Positions 1 through 7,305 of a stretch of DNA of 64,000 nucleotides are shown here, piece after piece. The stretch lies in assembly GCA_040385645.1 (NCBI GenBank), contig JAZKGZ010000002.1, positions 62,001 to 126,000 of the forward strand, read 5' to 3'. This stretch comes from JANXSS01 sp040385645. GTDB taxonomy: Bacteria; Pseudomonadota; Gammaproteobacteria; Burkholderiales; Burkholderiaceae_D. Each line of letters opens with the position of its first letter. The stretch's first letter is position 1. The position numbers and the translations under genes were made by a program. The notes beneath the pieces were generated by a model. That model was not told the DNA's origin, did not search any database, and was given only the letters and a program-made list of their open reading frames with translations.

Positions 1-730
1 TTGGTAGCTGCGCTGTAATAGGTGAGGATGTTCGTCGATCAAGTTGACCTCGACATCACGCGGTATTTCAGCATCGTCATTGAAATGAACCCTTGTTGTT
101 AACGTAGTTGCCTATAGGAAAGCATACACGTTGCTTTCAAGCAGACTAAATGTGTAACTTGTGTCGTTTCAGCCGAATGGCTTTTTACTACAATGGCTCG
201 GTGAACTTAAAAAATTATCTCAGGCAAAACGATTGACGCACTGCAAAATATCCTTGAAGAAACTTTTTGAGTCAAATTTTTCGTTACCTTAAGCGATAAA
301 AACTGGTTCGACAACCCCTAGGATTGCCGAGAGAAAATATAGTTGTGAATAGAGCATCTTAAAATATGTAAAAAACGCATTCCTTTATTGCAATAACGAG
401 AATTTTTCCCTATGAGGCTATTTGAATTTTTATGATTCGATGGCAATCTGAAAACACAAATAAAAGTTTAAAAAATTTTGCTTTATGGAAAATATATCAT
501 CGCTTTTCCGTGGTGAAATTGGCAATGTTTTGCAGGTTGGAGTGATTTAATGCGTAGTAGCGCACAGTCAAATCATAAGTTTTTCGAATATTTCGAATGC
601 CCAAGCAGAATTTTCGATCGAATGGTGCGCAGCAACGAAACCCAATCAATCTAAATGAGAATTATTTGCACTTACGCGATTCGGCTGATATGATTTACCC
701 CACTCCTTCACTACCATTCACATCTATTTC
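1..730. other. AT-rich leader region, no complete gene
   Basis: About 730 bases without a convincing complete gene, markedly richer in A and T than the rest of the window. At the extreme left, the minus strand is open from about position 105 to the edge and reads like a protein end-piece (acidic, with DEHPH), but I see no start codon before the upstream stop, so it may be a remnant or a frame artefact. The last 80 bases hold the Fur-like box and promoter of the iron-binding-protein gene. The low GC suggests either a long regulatory region or acquired DNA. Confidence 0.4.
651..669 (+). promoter_or_regulatory. Putative Fur box upstream of fbpA
   Basis: The core AATGAGAATTATT (654-666) matches 11 of 13 central positions of the Fur consensus GATAATGATAATCATTATC. 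It lies 62 bases before the ATG of the periplasmic iron-binding-protein gene, where a Fur operator would be expected. Assignment rests on similarity and position. Confidence 0.6.
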
Positions 731-1750
731 ATGAAAACCAGCTTATCTTTTACCGCAATATTTTTGGCTTCAGCCTTACCGCTCATCGCGTCGGCGCAAG
801 AAAAAGTGGTCAATCTCTATTCAGCACGCCACTACCAAACCGACGAGGCGCTCTACGCAAACTTCACTAAACAAACCGGCATTAAGATCAATCGTATCGA
901 GGCTGGCGAAAACGAACTGTTGGAGCGCATACGCACCGAGGGTGCGAACAGTCCCGCCGATGTATTCATCACCGTCGATGCTGCACGCCTGGCTAAAGCC
1001 GACGACCTGAACCTGTTCGCGCCGATTAATTCGAAACTGTTGGAGTCGCGTATTCCCGCCACGCTACGGACAGCCGACTGGGCAGCGTTTTCGACCCGTG
1101 CCCGCGTCATCGTCTATAACAAAGCTGCAGTCAATGCGGCCGACGTACAGCAATACCAAGATCTCGCCGATGCCAAGCTCAAGGGCAAAGTGTGCGTTCG
1201 ATCCGGCTCCCATCCTTACAACCTCTCGCTCGGTGCCTCGCTGCTGGCACAAATGGGTGAGCAAAAAACCACCGATTGGGCGAAAGGTTTGGTAGCCAAC
1301 TTCGCTCGTGCACCCAAGGGTGGCGACACCGATCAGATTAAAGCGGTGGCAGCTGGCGAATGTGGTGTCGCGTTAGCCAATTCTTATTACGTCGCGCGAT
1401 TGATCCGCTCGGATAAAGCGGAAGATCGAAAAATCGTGGAAGCCATCGGCGTGGTGTATCCAAACCAGGCAACCTCGGGCACACATATCAATATTTCAGG
1501 TGGTGGCATATTGAAAAATGCGCCGAACAAAGAATCGGCTGCAAAGTTTTTGGACTATCTGGCGTCCGACCAAGCGCAAGTGTATTTCGCCGACGGTAAC
1601 AATGAATGGCCGGTGGTGCCGAGCGTAAAAATTCAAAATCCGGCGCTCGAAGCAATGGGTAAATTCAAGACCGAGTCGATCAATGTCGGTGTGCTAGCGA
1701 AATCGCAACCGACCGTACAAAAGATCTACGATCGTGCCGGCTGGCAGTGA
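731..1750 (+). CDS. fbpA: Ferric iron ABC transporter, periplasmic binding protein
   Basis: Periplasmic binding protein (339 aa) of an FbpABC/FutA-type ferric iron importer; it captures Fe(III) and hands it to the inner-membrane permease. Residues 1-22 form a signal peptide ending ASA before QEK. The mature protein begins VVNLYSARHY, typical of the family, and carries the paired tyrosines YY at 219-220 that bind iron in FbpA homologues. Length is normal for the family. A Fur-like box lies just upstream, so iron repression is likely. The permease gene follows on the opposite strand with only 16 bases between stop codons, an unusual arrangement for a system normally encoded as one operon. Confidence 0.92.
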   Translation: MKTSLSFTAIFLASALPLIASAQEKVVNLYSARHYQTDEALYANFTKQTGIKINRIEAGENELLERIRTEGANSPADVFITVDAARLAKADDLNLFAPINSKLLESRIPATLRTADWAAFSTRARVIVYNKAAVNAADVQQYQDLADAKLKGKVCVRSGSHPYNLSLGASLLAQMGEQKTTDWAKGLVANFARAPKGGDTDQIKAVAAGECGVALANSYYVARLIRSDKAEDRKIVEAIGVVYPNQATSGTHINISGGGILKNAPNKESAAKFLDYLASDQAQVYFADGNNEWPVVPSVKIQNPALEAMGKFKTESINVGVLAKSQPTVQKIYDRAGWQ

Positions 1751-1766
1751 TTAAATCTGCTTGAGA

Positions 1767-3437
1767 TCATTTGGCCTCTCGATCTTGGGCAATCTGCCGT
1801 GAAATGAACAGCAGCGGCAGTATGCCAACCACCACGATTGTCAGTGCCGCTGTCGAAGCTTCTGAGAGTCGCTCATCGGAAGCCAGGGTATAGGCCTGGG
1901 TCGCCAGCGTATCGAAATTGAACGGCCGCATGACGAGTGTGGCCGGCAACTCCTTCATCACATCTACGAACACCAGCAATCCGGCCGTCAGCAGGCTGCC
2001 GCGCAACAGCGGCAGGTGAATGCGCCAGAGCGTTTGCGCCCGGTCGTAACCAAGCGAGCGCGCCGCGTCGTCCATGGATGGGCGAATCTTTCCCAGCCCG
2101 GCTTCTACCGTTTGCAAAGATATGGTCAAAAAGCGCACCAGATAGGCGTACACCAGGGCGGCAATGCCACCGGTAAGTAGCAAACCGGGATTCTGGCCAG
2201 TCATCGCTTGTATCGTCGAGGCCAGCCAGGTATCGAGCCGCGCGACTGGAATCAGCACACCGACGGCGATCACCGACCCCGGCAGGGCGTAACCCAAGCC
2301 GACCATGCGATTGACCATTTTCGGCAGGGCATGGCGTGTCGTGCGTGCCGAGTACGCCAACAAGACTGCCACCGCCACCGCCACGATGGCGGCGACCGTC
2401 GCCAGTACGAAACTGTTGCGCGCAAGATGCAGGAACCGTTCGCCGAATTGCGCATCGCCTCCGGTAACGGCCATGCGTAGCAAGAGCCCGGCCGGCAAGA
2501 GAAAACCCAGCGTTAGCGGAATCGAACAGGCCAGCGTCGCCGCCAGCGCCTTGATTCCCCGCAGACGCTGTCCAGGCGGCAAACGGCTGCGTCCGGTGGC
2601 ACCATGAAACCGTGCACGGCCGCGGGAGGCGCGCTCGAGAAACAATACCAGCGCCACGAACGTCAGCAACGCCATCGACAGTTCGGCTGCCACGACGTGG
2701 TCGCCCAGTGAAAACCAGGCACGATAGATGCCAGTGGTGAAGGTCGGTACGCCAAAATACGCCACGGTACCGAAATCGGCTAGGGTCTCCATCAGCGCTA
2801 GCGAGGCACCCGCGGCGATCGCCGGACGCGCCATGGGCAAGGAAATTCTGAAAAAACTTTGCCATGGCCCCAAGCCGAGCGAGCGTCCAACCTCTAGCAT
2901 GCCGCTGCCTCGTGTGAGGAATGCCGACCGTGCCAGCAGATAGACGTACGGGTACAGCACGAAAATGAACACCACGACCGCGCCACCGACAGTGCGAATA
3001 TCGGGAAACCAGTATTGGCCAGCCACGAGGCCGGTGCTTTCGCGCACCCATGTCTGCACCGGGCCGACGAATTGCAGCAGGTCGGTATAGGTATAGGCCA
3101 TGACATATGCCGGCACTGCCAGCGGCAATACCAGGGCCCATTCGAAAACGCGGCGCCCTGGAAACTCGTGCACGCTGACCAGCCAGGCCGTCGATACGCC
3201 CACCAATATCACGCCGGCGGAGACGCCTCCACACAGAATCGCGGTATTCAGTACGTACGACGGCAACACCGTCGAGGCCAGATGTTTCCACGTATCGCTG
3301 CCGCCGCTGACCAAAAAATTGGCTGCCACGCTCAGGATCGGTAAGGCCAGCAGGGCTGCCACTACGATGGTCAGCCACGTCAACATCGACAGTTGCGACA
3401 AACGTGAAAACCTTGCCGCTACAGGCACCGCCCTCAT
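1767..3437 (-). CDS. fbpB: Ferric iron ABC transporter, permease
   Basis: Inner-membrane permease of the iron importer, about 556 aa, with two fused binding-protein-dependent transport modules and roughly twelve hydrophobic segments, as in FbpB. Each half has an EAA-like cytoplasmic loop, for example around LEVGRSLGLGPWQSFFRISLP and DDAARSLGYDRAQTLWRIHLP. The open frame extends upstream to 3827, but that part is antisense to the ATPase gene; the ATG at 3437 (MRAVPVAARF) is preferred because transport-like sequence begins there and it faces the Fur-like box at 3491-3509. It is transcribed divergently from fbpC and convergently with fbpA. Confidence 0.9.
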   Translation of the reverse strand: MRAVPVAARFSRLSQLSMLTWLTIVVAALLALPILSVAANFLVSGGSDTWKHLASTVLPSYVLNTAILCGGVSAGVILVGVSTAWLVSVHEFPGRRVFEWALVLPLAVPAYVMAYTYTDLLQFVGPVQTWVRESTGLVAGQYWFPDIRTVGGAVVVFIFVLYPYVYLLARSAFLTRGSGMLEVGRSLGLGPWQSFFRISLPMARPAIAAGASLALMETLADFGTVAYFGVPTFTTGIYRAWFSLGDHVVAAELSMALLTFVALVLFLERASRGRARFHGATGRSRLPPGQRLRGIKALAATLACSIPLTLGFLLPAGLLLRMAVTGGDAQFGERFLHLARNSFVLATVAAIVAVAVAVLLAYSARTTRHALPKMVNRMVGLGYALPGSVIAVGVLIPVARLDTWLASTIQAMTGQNPGLLLTGGIAALVYAYLVRFLTISLQTVEAGLGKIRPSMDDAARSLGYDRAQTLWRIHLPLLRGSLLTAGLLVFVDVMKELPATLVMRPFNFDTLATQAYTLASDERLSEASTAALTIVVVGILPLLFISRQIAQDREAK

Positions 3438-3490
3438 AGCCTTCGGGACCGGCGTGATTGGGTACAATGCAATCCCTGTAAAAGTTAAAT

Positions 3491-3509
3491 GAGAATGAGA
3501 ATTATAATT
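3491..3509 (+). promoter_or_regulatory. Putative Fur box between divergent fbpB and fbpC
   Basis: GAGAATGAGAATTATAATT matches 14 of 19 positions of the Fur consensus. It sits in the 111-base divergent interval, 54 bases from the fbpB start and 40 bases from the fbpC start, so one operator could repress both genes. It also supports choosing 3549 rather than 3489 as the fbpC start, because the longer frame would translate through the box. Confidence 0.65.
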
Positions 3510-3548
3510 GCTGGCGCTTTTGGCGTTGCAATCATTGGAAAATTCCTC

Positions 3549-4613
3549 ATGCCACTGCTCGACCTCAACGCTATTTCCTATTCCCACGGCCAGCAGAAGG
3601 TGGTCGACGGTATGTCGTTCCAACTCGAAGCCGGCGCGATCGGCTGCCTGCTCGGGCCCTCGGGTTGCGGCAAGACAACGGTATTGCGCTGCATCGCCGG
3701 CTTTGAACACGTCGACGGCGGCACGATCCGGATTGAAGAACAACTCGTGAGCAGTGCGCGCGACCATCTGCCGGCAGAACAACGGCGCATCGGCATGGTA
3801 TTTCAGGATTACGCCCTCTTTCCCCACCTCGAAATTGCCGCCAACATTGCCTTCGGGCTACGTGCTATGAGCGAGAAGGCGCGCAATCAGCGAGTGGGTA
3901 CGCTGCTGGAGATGGTCGGCCTGACCGGTGCCGGTAAAAAATTCCCGCACGAACTTTCCGGCGGACAGCAACAGCGCGTCGCGCTGGCAAGAGCGCTGGC
4001 ACCGCGTCCCCGGCTACTGCTGCTCGACGAGCCATTCTCCAACCTCGATGTCGACCTGCGCGAACGGCTGGCACTGGAAGTACGCGCCATTCTAAAACTG
4101 GAAGGCACGACTGCGGTACTGGTTACCCACGATCAACACGAAGCTTTCACCATCGCCGATGAAATCGGCATCATGAACGACGGCCGTATCCAGCAATGGG
4201 ACACGCCCTACAATCTCTACCACCGGCCCACCAATCGCTTCGTCGCCGATTTCGTCGGCCAAGGGGTGTTCTTGCCCGGCGAAGTCAAAAGTACCAGTAG
4301 CATCGAGATCGAACTCGGCACGTTATCCAGCGCCATGCTGACCGGGGGCAATGCTGAACATACCGCCACGGAGTGCGGGCGCCACGTCAGCGTTTTGCTG
4401 CGTCCGGACGATGTGATTCACGACGATGCCAGCGATCTGAAGGCAGAAGTCGTTGCCAAGGCATTTCGCGGTGCCGAATTTCTCTACACTTTGCGCCTGG
4501 GCAGCGGTGCCCAAGTGCTATCCCTGGTGCCTAGCCATCACAATCATGCCATTGGCGAACATATCGGCATTCGCCTGGATGTCGATCACGTGGTTGCATT
4601 CATGACCGCATGA
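3549..4613 (+). CDS. fbpC: Ferric iron ABC transporter, ATP-binding protein
   Basis: ATPase subunit that powers iron import, 354 aa from the ATG at 3549 (MPLLDLNAIS). The nucleotide-binding domain fills residues 1-235: Walker A GPSGCGKTT at 36-44, signature LSGGQQQRVALARAL, Walker B LLLLDEP, then an H-loop histidine in VLVTHDQHEAF. The C-terminal 110 residues form a TOBE-like regulatory extension, as in FbpC and PotA. The frame could open at 3489, but that would cover the Fur-like box, and the extra 20 residues look like non-coding sequence. Divergent partner of fbpB. Confidence 0.92.
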   Translation: MPLLDLNAISYSHGQQKVVDGMSFQLEAGAIGCLLGPSGCGKTTVLRCIAGFEHVDGGTIRIEEQLVSSARDHLPAEQRRIGMVFQDYALFPHLEIAANIAFGLRAMSEKARNQRVGTLLEMVGLTGAGKKFPHELSGGQQQRVALARALAPRPRLLLLDEPFSNLDVDLRERLALEVRAILKLEGTTAVLVTHDQHEAFTIADEIGIMNDGRIQQWDTPYNLYHRPTNRFVADFVGQGVFLPGEVKSTSSIEIELGTLSSAMLTGGNAEHTATECGRHVSVLLRPDDVIHDDASDLKAEVVAKAFRGAEFLYTLRLGSGAQVLSLVPSHHNHAIGEHIGIRLDVDHVVAFMTA

Positions 4614-4649
4614 TCAAGACGCCGGAACGGGGGTCCGGTAGCGCTGGCC

Positions 4650-5300
4650 TTAGCTGGCAAACCGGTTGAAAAGCTCGCGCACGGCCAAGCCGCCTCCGGC
4701 CATGAGAATGCCGAAATAGACGATCGTGGCCAGGTTGCTGACATAGCCTAACAATACGCAGACGCCATCGCGTTGGAGCAGCCCGATCGATAGCAGCAGC
4801 AGCGCCACGGCCGGAAAGGTATTGCTAAAAGGAATAAAGCCGAATGGCATCATGAGCAGGACCGCTCCCAGAATCAGGGAAGCGTTGTGCAGATGCTCCA
4901 TGGCACCGCCTGCTACCAGCCACGGAATGCGATTGGGACGGCTCAGGCGCTCGATTTTCTGCAACCACGGCAGTGCCTTGCGCAGCACCGGCCGCAGCTT
5001 CTTTGTAGCGATCACCTTGTGCTTCATCCTGGAAGGAATCCACAATTCGCGCTGGAACAAGCGACTCATCCCTACGAGCAAAATCGCCGCGCCGAACACA
5101 GTGCTGACGCCGGGTATCGAAACCGGGATCAAAAAAACCAAGGTAAGCAGTGCGGTCAGGATCAGCAACCCGTCGTTGCCGACGCGGTGGATCAGTTCGC
5201 TTAGGGTGATACCCGTAGAGGGCAGAGAGCGCACCATGCTGCGCAGCCTGACGGAGACCGGCTCATTTTGCATCGTACTGGCGTCGTAATTGTTTTTCAT
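4650..5300 (-). CDS. ExoD-family membrane protein
   Basis: Inner-membrane protein of the ExoD family (about 216 aa), named after a rhizobial exopolysaccharide-related protein; its biochemical role is not established. The pattern is characteristic: an N-terminal helix with SLPSTGITLSELIHRVG, a hydrophobic pair with LVFLIPVSIPGVSTVFG, a basic middle section, and more membrane segments with MMPFGFIPFSNTFPA and LLLLSIGLLQRDG. The frame opens with a TTG at 5336; the ATG at 5300 (MKNNYD), preceded by GAAGAAG, is a better start. It lies 68 bases downstream of ahpF on the same strand and might be cotranscribed with it. Confidence 0.8.
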   Translation of the reverse strand: MKNNYDASTMQNEPVSVRLRSMVRSLPSTGITLSELIHRVGNDGLLILTALLTLVFLIPVSIPGVSTVFGAAILLVGMSRLFQRELWIPSRMKHKVIATKKLRPVLRKALPWLQKIERLSRPNRIPWLVAGGAMEHLHNASLILGAVLLMMPFGFIPFSNTFPAVALLLLSIGLLQRDGVCVLLGYVSNLATIVYFGILMAGGGLAVRELFNRFAS

Positions 5301-5368
5301 TGCTTCTTCATCGTTTTTTATAGGTCCGGTTGACAATTATGACCGCTCCCGGACCACGATGCCATGAT

Positions 5369-6937
5369 TCAGGCGGTTACCGCGCTACGGATCAGGTGAT
5401 CGAACGCACCCAACGCTGCCTTGGCACCGTCTCCCGCAGCAATGATGATCTGCTTGAACGGTACCGTGGTGGCGTCACCCGCGGCGAAGACGCCCGGCAC
5501 CGAAGTCTGGCCGCGATCGTCGACAATAATCTCACCATGTCTGGACAACTCCACCACGCCCTTCAACCAGTCGGTATTGGGTATCAAGCCGATCTGCACG
5601 AACACACCTTCCAGCTCGACTTTATGTAATTGCTGCGTTTCCCGGTCTTCGTAGGTCAGGCCATTGACGGTCTGCTCGCCGGTGATTTCGGTAGTGCGAG
5701 CGTTGGTGACGATGGTGACGTTTTGCAGGCTCGCCAATTTGCGTTGCAATACCGCGTCTGCGCGTAGTTTGGTGTCGTACTCTACCAGTGTCACGTGCGC
5801 CACCAGTCCGGCCAGATCGATCGCCGCTTCCACGCCGGAATTACCACCGCCGATGACTGCCACCCGCTTGCCTTTAAATAGCGGTCCGTCGCAATGCGGG
5901 CAGTAGGCTACGCCCTTATTCTTAAATTCCTGTTCACCCGGTACGTTAATCGTACGCCAACGCGCCCCGGTACTGATGACTACCGACTTGCTTCGCAATG
6001 TCGCGCCGCTTTCGAGATGAATTTCGATCAGATCGTCGGCGCCGACATTCGGCACCAGCTTACTAGCACGCTGTAAATTCATGATATCGACATCATAGCT
6101 GCGCACATGCTCTTCGAGCGCGAATGCCAACTTCGGCCCTTCGGTTTCTTTTTGCGAGATAAAGTTTTCAATACCCAGAGTATCGAGCACTTGACCACCA
6201 AAACGCTCGGAGGCGACACCGGTGCGAATTCCTTTGCGGGCGGCGTAGACCGCGGCAGCCGCACCGGCCGGCCCACCACCGACGATCAACATGTCGAAAG
6301 GGGCTTTCGCATCGATCTTGCGGGCTTCGCGCTCGACACCGCTGGTATCGATTTTCGCCAAGATTTCTTCCAGGCTCATCCGGCCCTGGCTGAACTCGGT
6401 GCCGTTCAGGTAGACGGTCGGTACCGCCATGACCTGACGCTCCTTGACTTCATCCTGAAACATCGCCCCATCGATCATGGTGTTGCGAATGCGTGGATTC
6501 TGTATTGCCATCAAATTCAACGCCTGCACGACGTCCGGGCAGCTATGACAAGTCAGCGAGACATAGATTTCGAACTCAAAATCGCCGTCCAGCGCTTTGA
6601 TTTGCTCCAGGATTGCCGCATCGACTTTCGGCGGGTAGCCGCCCACTTGCAGCAATGCCAGCACTAAAGAAGTGAATTCGTGCCCCATCGGCAATCCGGC
6701 AAATCGAGGACCGTGATTTTCACCGGGGCGATTCACTGAAAACGATGGCTTGCGATGGTAATCCTGATCCCGCGTTTCGGTAATGGTAACTAGAGAAGAA
6801 CTCTCCGCAATGTCGCGCAATAACGATTGCATATCGGTCGAGCCCTTGCTGTCGTCCAGAGAAGCGACGATTTCGATCGGTTGCGTGGCTCGTTCGAGAT
6901 AGCTTTTGAGTTGCGCTTTGGTACTTGTGTCAAGCAT
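5369..6937 (-). CDS. ahpF: Alkyl hydroperoxide reductase subunit F
   Basis: Flavoprotein disulfide reductase (522 aa) that moves electrons from NADH to the peroxiredoxin AhpC. The N-terminal tandem thioredoxin-fold domain carries redox pair C130-x-x-C133 (TCHSC). A thioredoxin-reductase-like part follows, with FAD-binding GGGPAGAAAAVYAARKG, the active CPHC pair, NAD-binding GGGNSGVEAAIDLAG, and a C-terminal FAAGDAT flavin motif. Length equals the family norm. Its usual neighbour ahpC lies on the same strand but 2.5 kb upstream, separated by an opposite-strand repeat gene. A purine-rich GGAGG precedes the ATG. I found no OxyR-like site directly upstream. Confidence 0.95.
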   Translation of the reverse strand: MLDTSTKAQLKSYLERATQPIEIVASLDDSKGSTDMQSLLRDIAESSSLVTITETRDQDYHRKPSFSVNRPGENHGPRFAGLPMGHEFTSLVLALLQVGGYPPKVDAAILEQIKALDGDFEFEIYVSLTCHSCPDVVQALNLMAIQNPRIRNTMIDGAMFQDEVKERQVMAVPTVYLNGTEFSQGRMSLEEILAKIDTSGVEREARKIDAKAPFDMLIVGGGPAGAAAAVYAARKGIRTGVASERFGGQVLDTLGIENFISQKETEGPKLAFALEEHVRSYDVDIMNLQRASKLVPNVGADDLIEIHLESGATLRSKSVVISTGARWRTINVPGEQEFKNKGVAYCPHCDGPLFKGKRVAVIGGGNSGVEAAIDLAGLVAHVTLVEYDTKLRADAVLQRKLASLQNVTIVTNARTTEITGEQTVNGLTYEDRETQQLHKVELEGVFVQIGLIPNTDWLKGVVELSRHGEIIVDDRGQTSVPGVFAAGDATTVPFKQIIIAAGDGAKAALGAFDHLIRSAVTA

Positions 6938-6985
6938 GGTGGAGGTCCTATCTTAATTAATCAATACAAAGTAAAAGGAAATGCA

Positions 6986-7144
6986 ATGATCGATAGCTTA
7001 TATCTCTCACAGAATATTCCCCAATCGTTATTAACTATGAATGAAATTGCCGCAGCCTACCATCGGTTATTCCTCCAAGTTCAGGTCATACGCCATGCGC
7101 AGGAACGAGACGTGGCAGAAAAAAGCTCAAAATGTTTTGGCTAA
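6986..7144 (+). CDS. Possible small protein, 52 aa
   Basis: Short frame starting MIDSLYLSQNIPQ and ending KCFG, with a good ribosome site (AAAAGGAA, 6973-6980) a few bases before the ATG. I recognise no family. It lies just upstream of, and on the same strand as, the repeat-protein gene, so it could be a leader, a partner or chance. The main support is the ribosome-binding site; the composition gives no clear verdict. Confidence 0.3.
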   Translation: MIDSLYLSQNIPQSLLTMNEIAAAYHRLFLQVQVIRHAQERDVAEKSSKCFG

Positions 7145-7305
7145 ATATTGGAAATGCGTAATTACGTGTGGTACTTCGGCCCATGCGCCACCGGCACATT
7201 GCATTGCGATATCGTAATTGCCAGGACGAGATTTTAATAAAGGCGTCTTCGACCGACATCATTTCACGATCAAAATTTTGCGATAACCATCTAAAGAGGC
7301 TCATC

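Noticed and set aside
1873..3378. 501-codon minus-strand frame overlapping fbpB
   Set aside because: Shifted frame of the permease gene, rich in Arg and without membrane segments.
7188..7205. Sigma54-like GGCAC and TTGC upstream of the repeat protein
   Set aside because: The spacing between the elements is one base too long and the first T is missing.
7175..7290. hrpII-type box (TTCG-N16-TTCG) upstream of the repeat protein
   Set aside because: TTCG occurs at 7175-7178 and 7248-7251, but no second TTCG follows at the required distance.
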